In this document: one piece after another, positions 51,293-60,975 of the stretch
Numbering within the stretch: position 1 is the first letter of the stretch
How the letters are laid out: each line of letters begins with the position of its first letter
NCBI RefSeq assembly: GCF_000765215.1
Contig: NZ_JPJE01000018.1
Location: 62,001 to 126,000 of the forward strand
DNA from: Eubacterium sp. ER2
GTDB taxonomy: Bacteria; Bacillota; Clostridia; Lachnospirales; Lachnospiraceae
Direction: 5' to 3'
DNA: 64,000 nucleotides
The notes under the pieces: generated by a model
The model's database searches: none
Told to the model about the DNA's origin: nothing
Seen by the model: the letters and a program-made list of their open reading frames with translations, nothing else
Made by a program: the position numbers and the translations under genes

Positions 51293-52675
51293 ATGGCACA
51301 GTTATGGGGCGGACGCTTCACCAAGGAGACGGATCAGCTCGTATATAATTTCAATGCCTCTATTTCCTTTGACAAAAGGCTGTACGCCCAGGATATAAGA
51401 GGAAGCATTGCTCATGTAATGATGCTTGCAAAGCAGGGAATACTGACAGACGCGGACAAGGAGAAGATCGTGGAAGGTCTGGAGGGTATCCTGGATGACA
51501 TAGAGAAGGGAAGACTGGAAATCTCGGATAAATATGAGGACATTCACAGCTTTGTGGAGGCGGTGCTCACAGAGAGGATCGGAGAGCCGGGAAAGAAGCT
51601 GCACACTGGCAGGAGCAGGAATGACCAGGTGGCGCTGGACATGAAGCTCTACACGAGAGATGAGGTGCACCTCATCGACAATCTTTTAAAGGAGCTACTG
51701 TTTGCCATCCTGAATATCATGGAGGAGCACACGGAGACTATCATGCCCGGATTTACCCATCTGCAGAAGGCACAGCCCATCACTCTGGCCCATCACATGG
51801 GGGCCTACTTTGAGATGTTCAAAAGGGACCATGAGAGAATGCATGACATTTACCACAGGATGAACACCTGCCCTCTGGGATCAGGCGCCCTGGCCGGGAC
51901 AACCTATCCCCTGGACCGGGATTACACGGCAAAGCTCCTTGGATTTGACGGCCCCACGCTGAACAGCATGGACGGCGTGTCAGACCGGGATTACCTTATT
52001 GAGCTGCTGGCAGCCCTGGCTACGGTGATGATGCACCTGAGCCGTTTCTCCGAGGAGATCATCATCTGGAACTCCAATGAATATCAGTTTGTGGAGCTGG
52101 ACGACGCCTACAGTACGGGCAGCAGTATTATGCCTCAGAAGAAAAATCCGGACATTGCGGAGCTTGTCCGGGGCAAGACAGGGCGGGTATACGGCGCTCT
52201 CATGTCCCTTCTTACGTCCATGAAGGGAATTCCGCTGGCGTACAACAAAGATATGCAGGAGGACAAGGAGCCGGCCTTCGACGCCATCGACACAGCAAAG
52301 GGGTGTATCTCTCTTTTCACAGGCATGCTTCGGACCATCCGGTTCAACAAGGACCGTATGGAGGCCAGCGCACGGCACGGATTTACTAATGCCACAGACG
52401 CGGCAGACTATCTGGTGGGCAAGGGAGTGCCCTTCCGGGATGCCCACGGTATTGTGGGACAGCTGGTGCTCTACTGTATCGACAAGGGCATTGCCCTGGA
52501 CGACATGACGCTGGAGGAGTACAGGGAGATCTCCCCTGTGTTCCAGGAGGACATCTACGACGCCATCAGCATTGACACCTGTGTCAACAAGCGGGTGACT
52601 ACTGGAGCCCCAGGTAAGAAGGCTATGGAAGAAGTGATCGGCATATATAAGAAATATATGCGGGAGTACTCATAA
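51293..52675 (+). CDS. argH: Argininosuccinate lyase
   Basis: 460 residues. Splits argininosuccinate to arginine and fumarate. Fumarase-superfamily motifs: MWGGRF-type N-terminus ([13 protein letters not shown]), [13 protein letters not shown], and the signature [12 protein letters not shown] with the catalytic Ser loop. GAAAGGGGAT precedes ATG 51293. argG is not nearby. Confidence 0.97.
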   Translation: MAQLWGGRFTKETDQLVYNFNASISFDKRLYAQDIRGSIAHVMMLAKQGILTDADKEKIVEGLEGILDDIEKGRLEISDKYEDIHSFVEAVLTERIGEPGKKLHTGRSRNDQVALDMKLYTRDEVHLIDNLLKELLFAILNIMEEHTETIMPGFTHLQKAQPITLAHHMGAYFEMFKRDHERMHDIYHRMNTCPLGSGALAGTTYPLDRDYTAKLLGFDGPTLNSMDGVSDRDYLIELLAALATVMMHLSRFSEEIIIWNSNEYQFVELDDAYSTGSSIMPQKKNPDIAELVRGKTGRVYGALMSLLTSMKGIPLAYNKDMQEDKEPAFDAIDTAKGCISLFTGMLRTIRFNKDRMEASARHGFTNATDAADYLVGKGVPFRDAHGIVGQLVLYCIDKGIALDDMTLEEYREISPVFQEDIYDAISIDTCVNKRVTTGAPGKKAMEEVIGIYKKYMREYS

Positions 52676-52703
52676 TCATAAAAGGAAAAAGGAGAACAGA
52701 AAA

Positions 52704-53789
52704 ATGGAGAAAAAACTGAGAGTTGGTATTTTAGGTGCGACAGGCATGGTGGGACAGCGTTTTATCGCTCTTCTGGAGAACCATCCCTGGTTTGAGGTAG
52801 TGACAGTGGCGGCAAGCCCCAGGTCAGCGGGCAAGACCTACGAGGAGGCGGTGGGAGGCCGCTGGAAGATGGATACTCCCATGCCGGAGGCAGTGAAAAA
52901 GCTGGTAGTCCTCAACGTAAACGAGGTGGAGAAGGTGGCCTCCACAGTGGATTTCGTGTTCAGCGCAGTGGACATGACAAAGGAGGAGATCAAGGCCATC
53001 GAGGAGGCCTACGCAAAGACAGAGACCCCGGTTGTCTCCAACAACAGCGCCCACCGCTGGACGCCGGACGTGCCCATGGTCGTGCCGGAGATCAATGCGG
53101 AGCATTTTGGGGTCATCAAAGATCAGAAAAAGCGTCTTGGAACGCAGAGAGGCTTCATCGCTGTGAAGCCGAACTGCTCCATCCAGAGCTATGCCCCCTG
53201 CCTGGCTGCCTGGAAGGAATTCGGACCCAAGGAGCTGGTGGTGACTACATACCAGGCTATCTCCGGAGCTGGAAAGACCTTTAAGGACTGGCCGGAGATG
53301 GAGGGCAATATCATCCCCTACATCGGCGGCGAGGAGGAGAAGAGCGAGAAGGAGCCCCTGCGTGTTCTCGGCAAGGTGGAGAACGGCCAGATCGTTATGG
53401 CAGATTCCCCGAAGATCACCTGCCAGTGTGTGCGCGTGCCGGTTCTCAACGGCCACACAGCGGCTGTGTTCATCAATTTTGAGAAAAAGCCCTCCAAGGA
53501 GGAGCTGATCGAGAAGCTGGTGACATTTAAGGGATTCCCACAGGAGGCGGAGCTTCCCAGCGCGCCGAAGCAGTTTATCCAGTATCTGGAGGAGGAGAAC
53601 CGTCCCCAGGTAACTCTGGATGTAAACTACGAGAATGGTATGGGTGTCTCCATTGGCCGTCTGAGAGAGGACAGCATCTACGACTACAAATTCATCGGCC
53701 TGTCTCACAACACAGTCCGGGGAGCGGCGGGAGGAGCTGTGCTCTGCGCCGAGGCCCTGACGGCTAAGGGATATATCCAGGCAAAATAA
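52704..53789 (+). CDS. asd: Aspartate-semialdehyde dehydrogenase (archaeal/fungal-type)
   Basis: 361 residues. Reduces aspartyl phosphate to aspartate semialdehyde, the branch point to lysine/diaminopimelate, threonine and methionine. GILGATGMVGQRF (NADPH), catalytic Cys in VKPNCSIQSY, TTYQAISGAGK, and a His in NGHTAAV. The length and KPNCSIQ motif place it in the long archaeal-like branch common in Clostridia. 28 bp after argH; ended by a strong terminator. Confidence 0.95.
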   Translation: MEKKLRVGILGATGMVGQRFIALLENHPWFEVVTVAASPRSAGKTYEEAVGGRWKMDTPMPEAVKKLVVLNVNEVEKVASTVDFVFSAVDMTKEEIKAIEEAYAKTETPVVSNNSAHRWTPDVPMVVPEINAEHFGVIKDQKKRLGTQRGFIAVKPNCSIQSYAPCLAAWKEFGPKELVVTTYQAISGAGKTFKDWPEMEGNIIPYIGGEEEKSEKEPLRVLGKVENGQIVMADSPKITCQCVRVPVLNGHTAAVFINFEKKPSKEELIEKLVTFKGFPQEAELPSAPKQFIQYLEEENRPQVTLDVNYENGMGVSIGRLREDSIYDYKFIGLSHNTVRGAAGGAVLCAEALTAKGYIQAK

Positions 53790-53824
53790 AAGAGGATAAA
53801 AGTAGAAGAGAATAGAAAAAACAA

Positions 53825-53874
53825 AAAATGCCCTCCTGCGGCAGGTATGAGCCATACCGCAGGGAGGGCATTTT
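53825..53874. terminator. Bidirectional terminator between asd and the 4Fe-4S gene
   Basis: 12-bp outer stem (53825-53836 with 53863-53874) with inner CGG-GTATG/CATACCG pairing; A-tract on the left, T-tract on the right, between convergent genes. Confidence 0.9.
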
Positions 53875-53920
53875 GTCTGGGGGATGTGGTCAATGAATTT
53901 GTCTGCTTCCTGGATGTTCT

Positions 53921-54673
53921 CTATTCCAGTATCCTTCCGTCCGTGGAGATGGTGACCACCTGCCAGGGAATGAATTTCCCGCTGGCCTTCAGCGCTTCTG
54001 TCGCCGCGTGCTCAATGCCTCCGCAGCAGGGCACCTCCATGCGGACAATGGTCAGATCCCGGATATCGTTTTTGGAGATGATCTCGGTCAGCTTCTCCGT
54101 GTAGTCCACTCCGTCCAGCTTGGGACAGCCGATCAGGGTGATCCTGCCACGGATAAAATCCTGATGGAAGCCGGCGTAGGCGTAGGCAGTGCAGTCGGCG
54201 GCGATGAGAAGCCGGGCGCCGTTGAAATAGGGGGCGCTGACAGGAGCCAGCTTGATCTGCACCGGCCACTGGCGAAGCTGGGAGGGCTGAGACGCGGCAC
54301 CTGGCTGAGCATTCGCTGTGCCAGAGGGGGTGGGAGCGCTCTCTTTGGGGTGCAGCCTGCGGGACATGCTGCCCGGACAGCCAGCCCCGGGACTGCCGTG
54401 AGGCCCGCTGTGCGCTGGATCCGGATTTTCACCCCGCTTTGCGAGATGCTTTTTCACAGCAGCCTCATCATAGGCCGCCGCCTCACGCTCAGTGAAGGAG
54501 ATGGCACCTGTGGGACAGGCCGGCAGGCAGTCTCCGAGGCCATCGCAGTAGTCGTCCCTCATGAGCCGCGCTTTTCCGTCTACCATCTCAATGGCCCCCT
54601 CGTGGCAGGCCCTGGCGCAGAGTCCGCAGCCGTTGCATTTTTCTTCATCAATGTGTATGATTCTTCGTATCAT
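53921..54673 (-). CDS. 4Fe-4S dicluster protein of unknown role
   Basis: 250 residues from the ATG at 54673, which has AAGGAGG 7 bases upstream; the longer reading from 54835 runs through the promoter region. N-terminal ferredoxin domain with Cys13, 16, 19, 23 (CNGCGLCARAC) and a second CDGLGDCLPACP site. A Pro/Ser-rich linker (about 80-130) contains a conserved CPGS. The C-terminal domain has ADCTAYAYAGFH, GCPKLDGVD and a VPCCGGIE motif. Clostridia often place this gene next to a Crp-type regulator, as here (divergent). Confidence 0.85.
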   Translation of the reverse strand: MIRRIIHIDEEKCNGCGLCARACHEGAIEMVDGKARLMRDDYCDGLGDCLPACPTGAISFTEREAAAYDEAAVKKHLAKRGENPDPAHSGPHGSPGAGCPGSMSRRLHPKESAPTPSGTANAQPGAASQPSQLRQWPVQIKLAPVSAPYFNGARLLIAADCTAYAYAGFHQDFIRGRITLIGCPKLDGVDYTEKLTEIISKNDIRDLTIVRMEVPCCGGIEHAATEALKASGKFIPWQVVTISTDGRILE

Positions 54674-54726
54674 GTATAATCCTCCTTGCATGTGTGGTCT
54701 GTACTCTTGCTTTACACAAGCAGTAT

Positions 54727-54756
54727 AGTATAATGGAATAAAATAGTCAGTTGCAA
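54727..54756 (-). promoter_or_regulatory. Promoter of the 4Fe-4S gene
   Basis: Minus strand TTGCAA (54756-54751), 18-bp spacer, TATACT (54732-54727). The -35 hexamer lies inside the Crp-type dyad. Confidence 0.6.
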
Positions 54757-54763
54757 ATGCAAC
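54750..54763. promoter_or_regulatory. Dyad operator candidate for the Crp-family regulator
   Basis: GTTGCAAATGCAAC: 6-bp inverted arms with a 2-bp centre, between the divergent 4Fe-4S and crp genes and overlapping the -35 of the former. Confidence 0.6.
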
Positions 54764-54777
54764 AGAAATGAGGAGAA

Positions 54778-55509
54778 ATGGAAAAATATATAAGTATGCT
54801 GGTAAATCTGCCTTTTTTTGCCGGCATCTGTCCAAAGGAGATGGGAGTGCTACTCCAGTCTCTGGCCGCGGTGGAGGAGCGCTTTGAAAAAGGGCAGGTT
54901 CTTTACCGCCAGGGGGATCGGCTGAACCGCATGGGGATTGTGCTGGAGGGCAGTCTTTCCCTGGAGAGAGAGGATTTTTGGGGCAACAGGAGCATCCTGG
55001 CCGTGGTGGAAGCCGGGGAGGTATTCGGGGAGGTCTACGCCTGCCGGAAGGACCGGACCCTCAATATCAATGTGACGGCTCAGACAAATACAAAGGTGCT
55101 TCTCCTGGATCTGGAGCCGGTGCTGGAAAGAAGACCGGAAGGAAGAAGACTGAACGGGAAAGCCAGGGGGGATGAGGCGATGAGAGGGATCTACGCAAGG
55201 CTGGCAGTCAATCTGGTCCATATTCTGGCGGAGAAGACCTGGTTTATGTCCCACAAGACAGAGTATCTGTCCGGGAGAGGGATCCGGGAGAAGGTGGAGG
55301 CCTATCTCTCAGCCCAGGCCCGTCGGGCAGGGGGCAGCCAGTTCGACATTCCATTTAACAGGCAGGAGCTGGCCGATTTTCTCTCTGTTGACAGAAGCGC
55401 GCTGTCCAGGGAGCTGGGGAAAATGAAGCGGGAGGGGATACTGGATTACAGAAAAAATCATTTCCGGCTCCTGGCTGCGGGGTGTGAGGCGGACAGGACC
55501 GGGGACTGA
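54778..55509 (+). CDS. Crp/Fnr-family transcriptional regulator
   Basis: 243 residues. Cyclic-nucleotide-fold sensor domain (1-130) and Crp-type winged helix (about 160-235; FNRQELADFLSVDRSALSRELGKMKREGILDY). The Cys pattern of Fnr oxygen sensors is absent, so the effector is unlikely to be an iron-sulfur cluster. An insertion rich in Arg/Gly (RRPEGRRLNGKARGDE) precedes the dimer helix. The GGAG site is only 2-3 bases before ATG 54778, unusually tight. Likely regulates the divergent 4Fe-4S gene. Confidence 0.88.
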   Translation: MEKYISMLVNLPFFAGICPKEMGVLLQSLAAVEERFEKGQVLYRQGDRLNRMGIVLEGSLSLEREDFWGNRSILAVVEAGEVFGEVYACRKDRTLNINVTAQTNTKVLLLDLEPVLERRPEGRRLNGKARGDEAMRGIYARLAVNLVHILAEKTWFMSHKTEYLSGRGIREKVEAYLSAQARRAGGSQFDIPFNRQELADFLSVDRSALSRELGKMKREGILDYRKNHFRLLAAGCEADRTGD

Positions 55510-55624
55510 CAGGAGGAACCGGGTGGGCCGGGCAGCGAAAAAGAATACTGGATATATTTCCGTTTTACATGTATAATCTTTATAAAAAGAGATCCGGTGA
55601 CCGGAAAGGAGAAGCGGGGAAAAG

Positions 55625-57745
55625 ATGAAGAAGGATATTTTAAAATATACCCAGAACAGGGAGCTGTCCTGGCTGAAGTTCAATCAGCGGGTGCTGGAGG
55701 AGGCACAGGATCCGTCTGTCCCGCTGCTGGAGAGAATGAAGTTCGTGGCCATCTTTACCAGCAATCTGGACGAGTTTTTCATGATCCGGGTGGGAAGCCT
55801 GTTCGATATGGCTGCCACGGATCCGAGGACAGTGGATGCCAGATCCGGCATGACGCCGGCACAGCAGCTGGATAAGATCTACGAGGCGGTGGCCCCTCTC
55901 TACAAGGAGCGGGATAAGACCTATGCGGAGATCAAAAAGCAGCTCCATCCTTACGGTGTGTGCGGGCTGGACTACAAGGAGCTGGAGCAGAGTGAGAAGA
56001 AATATGTAAAAAAATATTTTAAGGAGCAGGTGCTCCCCATCCTCTCGCCCCAGATCGTGGATGCGGGCCATCCTTTCCCCCATCTTCTCAACAAGGAGCT
56101 CTACGTGACGGCCATGCTGAAGAAGGACGGCCGCGGCATGATGGGGATTGTGCCGGTGCCAAACTTTGTGTCTGACATCCTCTATCTGCCGGGACATGAC
56201 ATCCGCTATATCCGGATGGAGAAGGTCATCATGGAGCACCTGGAGCTGGTGTTTGGCCGCTATGAAGTGTCCGAGAGAAACTATATCTGCGTCACAAGAA
56301 ACGCGGATATCGCGCCGGATGACGAGTCCCTGGAGGTCACGGACGACCTTCGCTATCTGATGAGGCAGACTCTCCACAAGCGCCGCCGTATGGCTGTAGT
56401 CCGTCTGGAGATTGCGGAAAAGCTGCAGCCTGATATGGAAAAATATTTCTGCGAGAAATTCAATATCACTAAAAAACAGATTTTTCGCACAAAGATGCCC
56501 ATGAAGCTGGACTACATGTTTGCCATCAGCGGCAATCTGCCGGACTCCATGAAGCGATCCCTGATCTATCCTCCCTTCTCCCCGCAGCCGGGGCGGCAGG
56601 TGGAGGAGGGGAGCATGATGCGGCAGATCCGAAAGCATGATATCCTGCTTTTTTACCCCTATGAGAGTATGGAGCCCTTCCTGCAGCTCATCAAGGAGGC
56701 GGCCTACGACCCCTCTGTCATGACTGTCAAGATCACCATTTACCGGCTCGCGAAGAAGGCGAGACTGGTGGAGTACCTGTGTGCCGCCGCTGAGAACGGC
56801 AAGGAGGTAACTGTGCTCATTGAGCTGCGGGCCCGGTTTGACGAGCAGAACAACATCGACTGGTCCGAGCGTCTGGAGGAGGCGGGGTGCCGTGTTCTCT
56901 ACGGCTTTGAAGGCTACAAGGTACACTCCAAGATCTGCCTGATCACCTACCGGCACAGAAATGAGATCCAGTATATCACCCAGATCGGAACGGGAAATTA
57001 CAATGAAAAGACGGCCGCCATGTACACGGACCTGTCACTGATGACAGCCAACCGTGAGATCGGAGAGGACGCGGCCCTCTTCTTCCAGAATATGTCCATT
57101 GGCAATCTGGATGGCATGTACCGGCATCTGATCGTGTCCCCCACCTCTCTCAAGCCAAAGGTTCTGCAGCTCATGGACGGGGAGATCAGGAAAGGCGCCA
57201 GGGGGCGCATCATCATGAAGATGAACTCCCTGACAGATGTAGATTTTATCGCCAAGGTAGCCGAGGCGTCCCAGGCCGGAGTGAGGATCGATCTTATCGT
57301 CCGGGGAATCTGCTGCATCCTTGCGGGAGTTCCAGGCTACACAGACAATCTGACGGTGACAAGCATTGTGGGAAGATATCTGGAGCATCCCAGGATCTTC
57401 TGCTTTGGAACAGGGGCGGATCAGAAGATATACATAGGCTCCGCCGACATGATGACCCGCAACACGGAGAAGAGGGTGGAGGTGGCCTGCCCCGTGCTGG
57501 ACGATACGGTGCGGCGCCAGATCAGCTACTATGTGGATGTGATGCTGGAGGACAATGTGAAGGCCCGGGTGCTGCAGAGCGACGGAACCTACAAGAAAAA
57601 AGCCATCACAGAGCATGCGGTGAACTCTCAGGAGCGCTTTATGAAGGAGGCTGTGCACGCTGCCAGGAGCGCCGGCACTCCCCGGAAAAGGAGAGGGCTG
57701 CGGGAGAGGTTTGCCGGACTTTTTAAGAAACAGGACAGGAGATAA
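55625..57745 (+). CDS. ppk1: Polyphosphate kinase 1
   Basis: 706 residues, full length. Reversibly transfers the gamma-phosphate of ATP to polyphosphate. N-terminal helical domain (NRELSWLKFNQRVLEEAQD), head domain, then two phospholipase D-like domains; the autophosphorylated His is His434 in EGYKVHSKICLI. GTGNYNEKTA and the second-domain DLIVRGICC are also present. Basic C-terminal tail. First gene of a run on the plus strand to rnhA; a TATAAT at 55572-55577 is a possible -10. Confidence 0.96.
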   Translation: MKKDILKYTQNRELSWLKFNQRVLEEAQDPSVPLLERMKFVAIFTSNLDEFFMIRVGSLFDMAATDPRTVDARSGMTPAQQLDKIYEAVAPLYKERDKTYAEIKKQLHPYGVCGLDYKELEQSEKKYVKKYFKEQVLPILSPQIVDAGHPFPHLLNKELYVTAMLKKDGRGMMGIVPVPNFVSDILYLPGHDIRYIRMEKVIMEHLELVFGRYEVSERNYICVTRNADIAPDDESLEVTDDLRYLMRQTLHKRRRMAVVRLEIAEKLQPDMEKYFCEKFNITKKQIFRTKMPMKLDYMFAISGNLPDSMKRSLIYPPFSPQPGRQVEEGSMMRQIRKHDILLFYPYESMEPFLQLIKEAAYDPSVMTVKITIYRLAKKARLVEYLCAAAENGKEVTVLIELRARFDEQNNIDWSERLEEAGCRVLYGFEGYKVHSKICLITYRHRNEIQYITQIGTGNYNEKTAAMYTDLSLMTANREIGEDAALFFQNMSIGNLDGMYRHLIVSPTSLKPKVLQLMDGEIRKGARGRIIMKMNSLTDVDFIAKVAEASQAGVRIDLIVRGICCILAGVPGYTDNLTVTSIVGRYLEHPRIFCFGTGADQKIYIGSADMMTRNTEKRVEVACPVLDDTVRRQISYYVDVMLEDNVKARVLQSDGTYKKKAITEHAVNSQERFMKEAVHAARSAGTPRKRRGLRERFAGLFKKQDRR

Positions 57746-57755
57746 GACAGCATTT

Positions 57756-59876
57756 ATGGGAAAATCATTATATATTGCGGAAAAACCGAGTGTTGCCCAG
57801 GAGTTTGCCAGGGCGCTTCACCTCCGCACCGGAAGGCATGACGGTTATCTGGAGTCAGATGACGCGGTAGTGACCTGGTGTGTGGGGCATCTGGTGACTA
57901 TGAGCTATCCGGAGGCCTATGATGAAAAATATAAGCGGTGGAGTCTGGCGACTCTGCCGTTTTTACCGGAGGAGTTCAAGTACGAGGTCATTCCCGGGGT
58001 GGCAAAGCAGTACCGCATCGTTTCCTCCCTTCTGAACCGGGAGGACGTGGATACCATTTACGTGTGCACCGACTCCGGACGTGAGGGAGAGTACATCTAC
58101 CGACTTGTGGAGCAGATGGCCGGCGTGAAGGGGAAAAAGCGCCGCAGAGTGTGGATCGACTCCCAGACCGAGGAGGAGATCCTGCGGGGGATCCGGGAGG
58201 CGAAGGATCTGTCCGCTTACGACAACCTTTCCTCCTCCGCCTACCTGCGGGCCAAGGAGGACTACCTGATGGGGATCAATTTTTCCCGGCTCCTTACACT
58301 AAAGTATGGAAACAGTATTTCCAATTATCTAAAGACAAAATATACTGTCATATCCGTCGGGCGGGTCATGACCTGCGTCCAGGGCATGGTGGTGCGCCGG
58401 GAGCGGGAGATCCGGGAGTTTGTGGAGACCCCCTTCTACCGGGTGGTCAGCACGATCCAGGCAGACAGCTTTGGGGAGAAGGACGCTCCGACGGACAAGG
58501 AGAAGAGCGGGGCGGCCTCTTTTGAGGGAGAGTGGCGCGCAGCGGAGGGATCCCGGTATTTCGCCTCCCCCTGTCTCTACAAGGAGAACGGCTTTAAAGA
58601 GAAGGAGAAGGCACAGGAGCTGATCGACTATCTTGGCAGCGAGGGCGGCGGACAGAGCTGCAAAATCCTGTCCATTGAGAAGAAAAAGGAGAAAAAGAAC
58701 CCGCCCCTCCTCTACAATCTGGCGGAGCTGCAGAACGAGTGCTCCAAAAGGTTCAAGATCAGCCCGGACGAGACGCTTCGTATCGTCCAGGAGCTGTACG
58801 AGAAGAAGCTGGTCACCTACCCCAGGACAGACGCCAGGGTGCTCTCTACAGCCGTGGCAAAGGAGATCAGCAAAAATCTCAACGGGCTGATGAAATACGG
58901 TCCGGCGGTGCCCTTTTTAAATGAGATTGCGGCCATGGGATCCCACAAGGGGCTGGCAAAGACAAGGTATGTCAATGACAAGCAGATCACGGATCACTAC
59001 GCCATCATTCCCACCGGGCAGGGGCTCTCGGCGCTGAATGGTGTGGCGCATACAGCGAAATCGGTGTATGATATAATTGTGCGCAGATTTTTAAGCATTT
59101 TCTATCCCGCGGCTGTGTACCAGAAGGTGTCCATTGTCACAGGCATGAAGGAGGAGCAGTTTTTTTCCAGCTTCCGTGTGCTGGCCGAGGAGGGCTACCT
59201 GAAGGTGACGGGAATTCCAGGGCAGAAAGCGGGACAGACAAAGGGAAAGCAGGAGGAGACAGACGGTGAGGCGCCAGCCGGCGCTGACTCCGGGAAGGAG
59301 GATCCGGCCGCTCTCTTTGAGGTGGTGAAGGGCCTGAAAAAGGGCATGACACTCCAGGTCTCATCACTGGATATCAAGGAGGGGAAGACCTCCCCGCCCA
59401 AGAGGTACAATTCCGGATCCCTTATCCTGGCCATGGAAAACGCCGGACAGCTCATCGAGGACGAGGAGCTGCGGGAGCAGATCAAGAGCTGCGGCATCGG
59501 CACCAGCGCCACCAGGGGCGAGATACTGAAAAAGCTGTTTAACAATAAGTACCTGGCCCTGAACAAGAAGACCCAGATCGTGACGCCTACCCTCCAGGGG
59601 GAGATGATCTACGATGTGGTGGACCACTCCATCCGCTCCCTTCTCAACCCTGAGCTGACAGCCAGCTGGGAGAAGGGGCTGAACTATGTGGCGGAGGGCG
59701 AGATCACGTCAGATGAGTACATGGAGAAGCTGGAGCATTTTATCCGCACAAGGACAGACGGAGTCCTTGGGCTGGGCAACCAATATCAGCTGAGGAGCTG
59801 CTACGACAAGGCAGCCGCATATTATAAAACAAAAAATAAAAAGCCGGAAGGCGGAAATGGAGCGAAGAAGAAATGA
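57756..59876 (+). CDS. topB: DNA topoisomerase III
   Basis: 706 residues from ATG 57756; the longer frame from 57711 overlaps ppk1 and is less likely. Type IA topoisomerase: toprim motif YIAEKPSVAQ and CTDSGREGEYIYR, active-site Tyr355 in VTYPRTDARVL, and GIGTSATRGEILKKL. A low-complexity insertion lies between the body and the C-terminal part (GKQEETDGEAPAGADS, about 500-525). Decatenates DNA and resolves recombination intermediates. No zinc-finger tail. Overlaps the next gene by 4 bp. Confidence 0.95.
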   Translation: MGKSLYIAEKPSVAQEFARALHLRTGRHDGYLESDDAVVTWCVGHLVTMSYPEAYDEKYKRWSLATLPFLPEEFKYEVIPGVAKQYRIVSSLLNREDVDTIYVCTDSGREGEYIYRLVEQMAGVKGKKRRRVWIDSQTEEEILRGIREAKDLSAYDNLSSSAYLRAKEDYLMGINFSRLLTLKYGNSISNYLKTKYTVISVGRVMTCVQGMVVRREREIREFVETPFYRVVSTIQADSFGEKDAPTDKEKSGAASFEGEWRAAEGSRYFASPCLYKENGFKEKEKAQELIDYLGSEGGGQSCKILSIEKKKEKKNPPLLYNLAELQNECSKRFKISPDETLRIVQELYEKKLVTYPRTDARVLSTAVAKEISKNLNGLMKYGPAVPFLNEIAAMGSHKGLAKTRYVNDKQITDHYAIIPTGQGLSALNGVAHTAKSVYDIIVRRFLSIFYPAAVYQKVSIVTGMKEEQFFSSFRVLAEEGYLKVTGIPGQKAGQTKGKQEETDGEAPAGADSGKEDPAALFEVVKGLKKGMTLQVSSLDIKEGKTSPPKRYNSGSLILAMENAGQLIEDEELREQIKSCGIGTSATRGEILKKLFNNKYLALNKKTQIVTPTLQGEMIYDVVDHSIRSLLNPELTASWEKGLNYVAEGEITSDEYMEKLEHFIRTRTDGVLGLGNQYQLRSCYDKAAAYYKTKNKKPEGGNGAKKK

Positions 59877-60538
59877 AAGAACTGACCATCAAAGAGCTTT
59901 ACACACTGGATGAGACAATCGCAAAGGATATTTTCGAGGGAGCTACCTACCCCTGGGAGGTGCTGCCAAGGATCAAGGACTTTATCCTGGAGCTTGGAAG
60001 GAGTCTGCCTGAGGACGAGTATGACAAGGTGGGCGAGGACGTGTGGATCGCAAAGTCTGCGGTGGTGTTTGAGTCTGCCTACATCCACGGGCCGGCCATC
60101 ATCGGCAAGAACGCCGAGGTGCGCCACTGCGCCTTTATCCGCGGCAATGCCATCGTGGGCGAGGGGGCTGTTGTGGGGAATTCCACAGAGCTCAAGAATG
60201 TGATCCTTTTCAATAAGGTGCAGGTGCCCCACTACAATTATGTGGGAGACTCCATCCTCGGATACAAGGCCCACATGGGAGCTGGCTCCATCACCTCCAA
60301 TGTAAAATCCGACAAGAAGCTGGTGGTGGTGAAGACCCCGGAGGGGAACATCGAGACTGGCCTCAAGAAATTTGGCGCCATGCTGGGCGATGAGGTGGAG
60401 GTCGGCTGCGGCACTGTCCTCAACCCGGGCAGCGTGGTGGGAAGCCACAGCAACATCTATCCCCTGTCCTCTGTGAGAGGCTTTGTCCCGGCGGGGAGCA
60501 TTTACAAAAAGCAGGGAGAGGTTGTTAAGAAGCGGTAA
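59873..60538 (+). CDS. Left-handed beta-helix acyltransferase-like protein (GlmU C-domain-like)
   Basis: 221 residues. After a helical N-terminus (1-50) come hexapeptide repeats (VWIAKSAVVFESAYIHGPAIIG, VGEGAVVGNSTELKNVILFN, GDEVEVGCGTVLNPGSVVG) forming a left-handed helix. It resembles the C-terminal acetyltransferase of GlmU but lacks the N-terminal uridylyltransferase domain. Often annotated as UDP-N-acetylglucosamine pyrophosphorylase in Clostridia, which the missing domain does not support. ATG overlaps the topB stop. Confidence 0.82.
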   Translation: MKELTIKELYTLDETIAKDIFEGATYPWEVLPRIKDFILELGRSLPEDEYDKVGEDVWIAKSAVVFESAYIHGPAIIGKNAEVRHCAFIRGNAIVGEGAVVGNSTELKNVILFNKVQVPHYNYVGDSILGYKAHMGAGSITSNVKSDKKLVVVKTPEGNIETGLKKFGAMLGDEVEVGCGTVLNPGSVVGSHSNIYPLSSVRGFVPAGSIYKKQGEVVKKR

Positions 60539-60567
60539 ATCAGAGTGAATAAAAGAGGTGGAGTAGT

Positions 60568-60972
60568 ATGTTTTTGCTGATCACAGGCGGAAGCGCAAGC
60601 GGAAAGTCCTGGATCGCGCAGGAATTTGCGGGGAAAATGGATAAGGGGCAGTCCACCATCGTGCTGGACTGCGTGGCGGAGACTCTGACGGAAAAGATCA
60701 GGACATACCAGGGGGAGGTTCTTCCCCAGCAGCAGATCGTGGAGGAGATCCTCTCTGAGATACACGCGCTGGGAGAGCAGACGGACAATCTGATCGTTGT
60801 GACAAATCAGGTGTTTTCCGACGTGCCGGGGACAGATGAGCAGAGGAAATTTATGGAATGTCTCGGCCAGATCAACCTGACGCTGGCAAAGGAGGCGGAT
60901 CTCTTTGTGGAGGTTGTCTACGGCATCCCTATCTGGAGAAAGCAGAATGATGAAAAGAAGGGGTGGTGGTAA
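60568..60972 (+). CDS. Short CobU-like P-loop protein 1
   Basis: 134 residues, against about 180 for true CobU. The P-loop GGSASGKSWIAQEFA (7-21) is intact, and VVTNQVFSDVPGTDEQRKFMECLGQINLTLAKEADLFVEVVYGIPI matches the C-terminal part of CobU (adenosylcobinamide kinase/guanylyltransferase). The RRxxxW region with the guanylylated His is absent. So the fold is CobU-like, but the classical guanylyltransferase activity is doubtful. No other cobalamin genes are nearby. 3 bp before the second copy. Confidence 0.75.
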   Translation: MFLLITGGSASGKSWIAQEFAGKMDKGQSTIVLDCVAETLTEKIRTYQGEVLPQQQIVEEILSEIHALGEQTDNLIVVTNQVFSDVPGTDEQRKFMECLGQINLTLAKEADLFVEVVYGIPIWRKQNDEKKGWW

Positions 60973-60975
60973 GAC

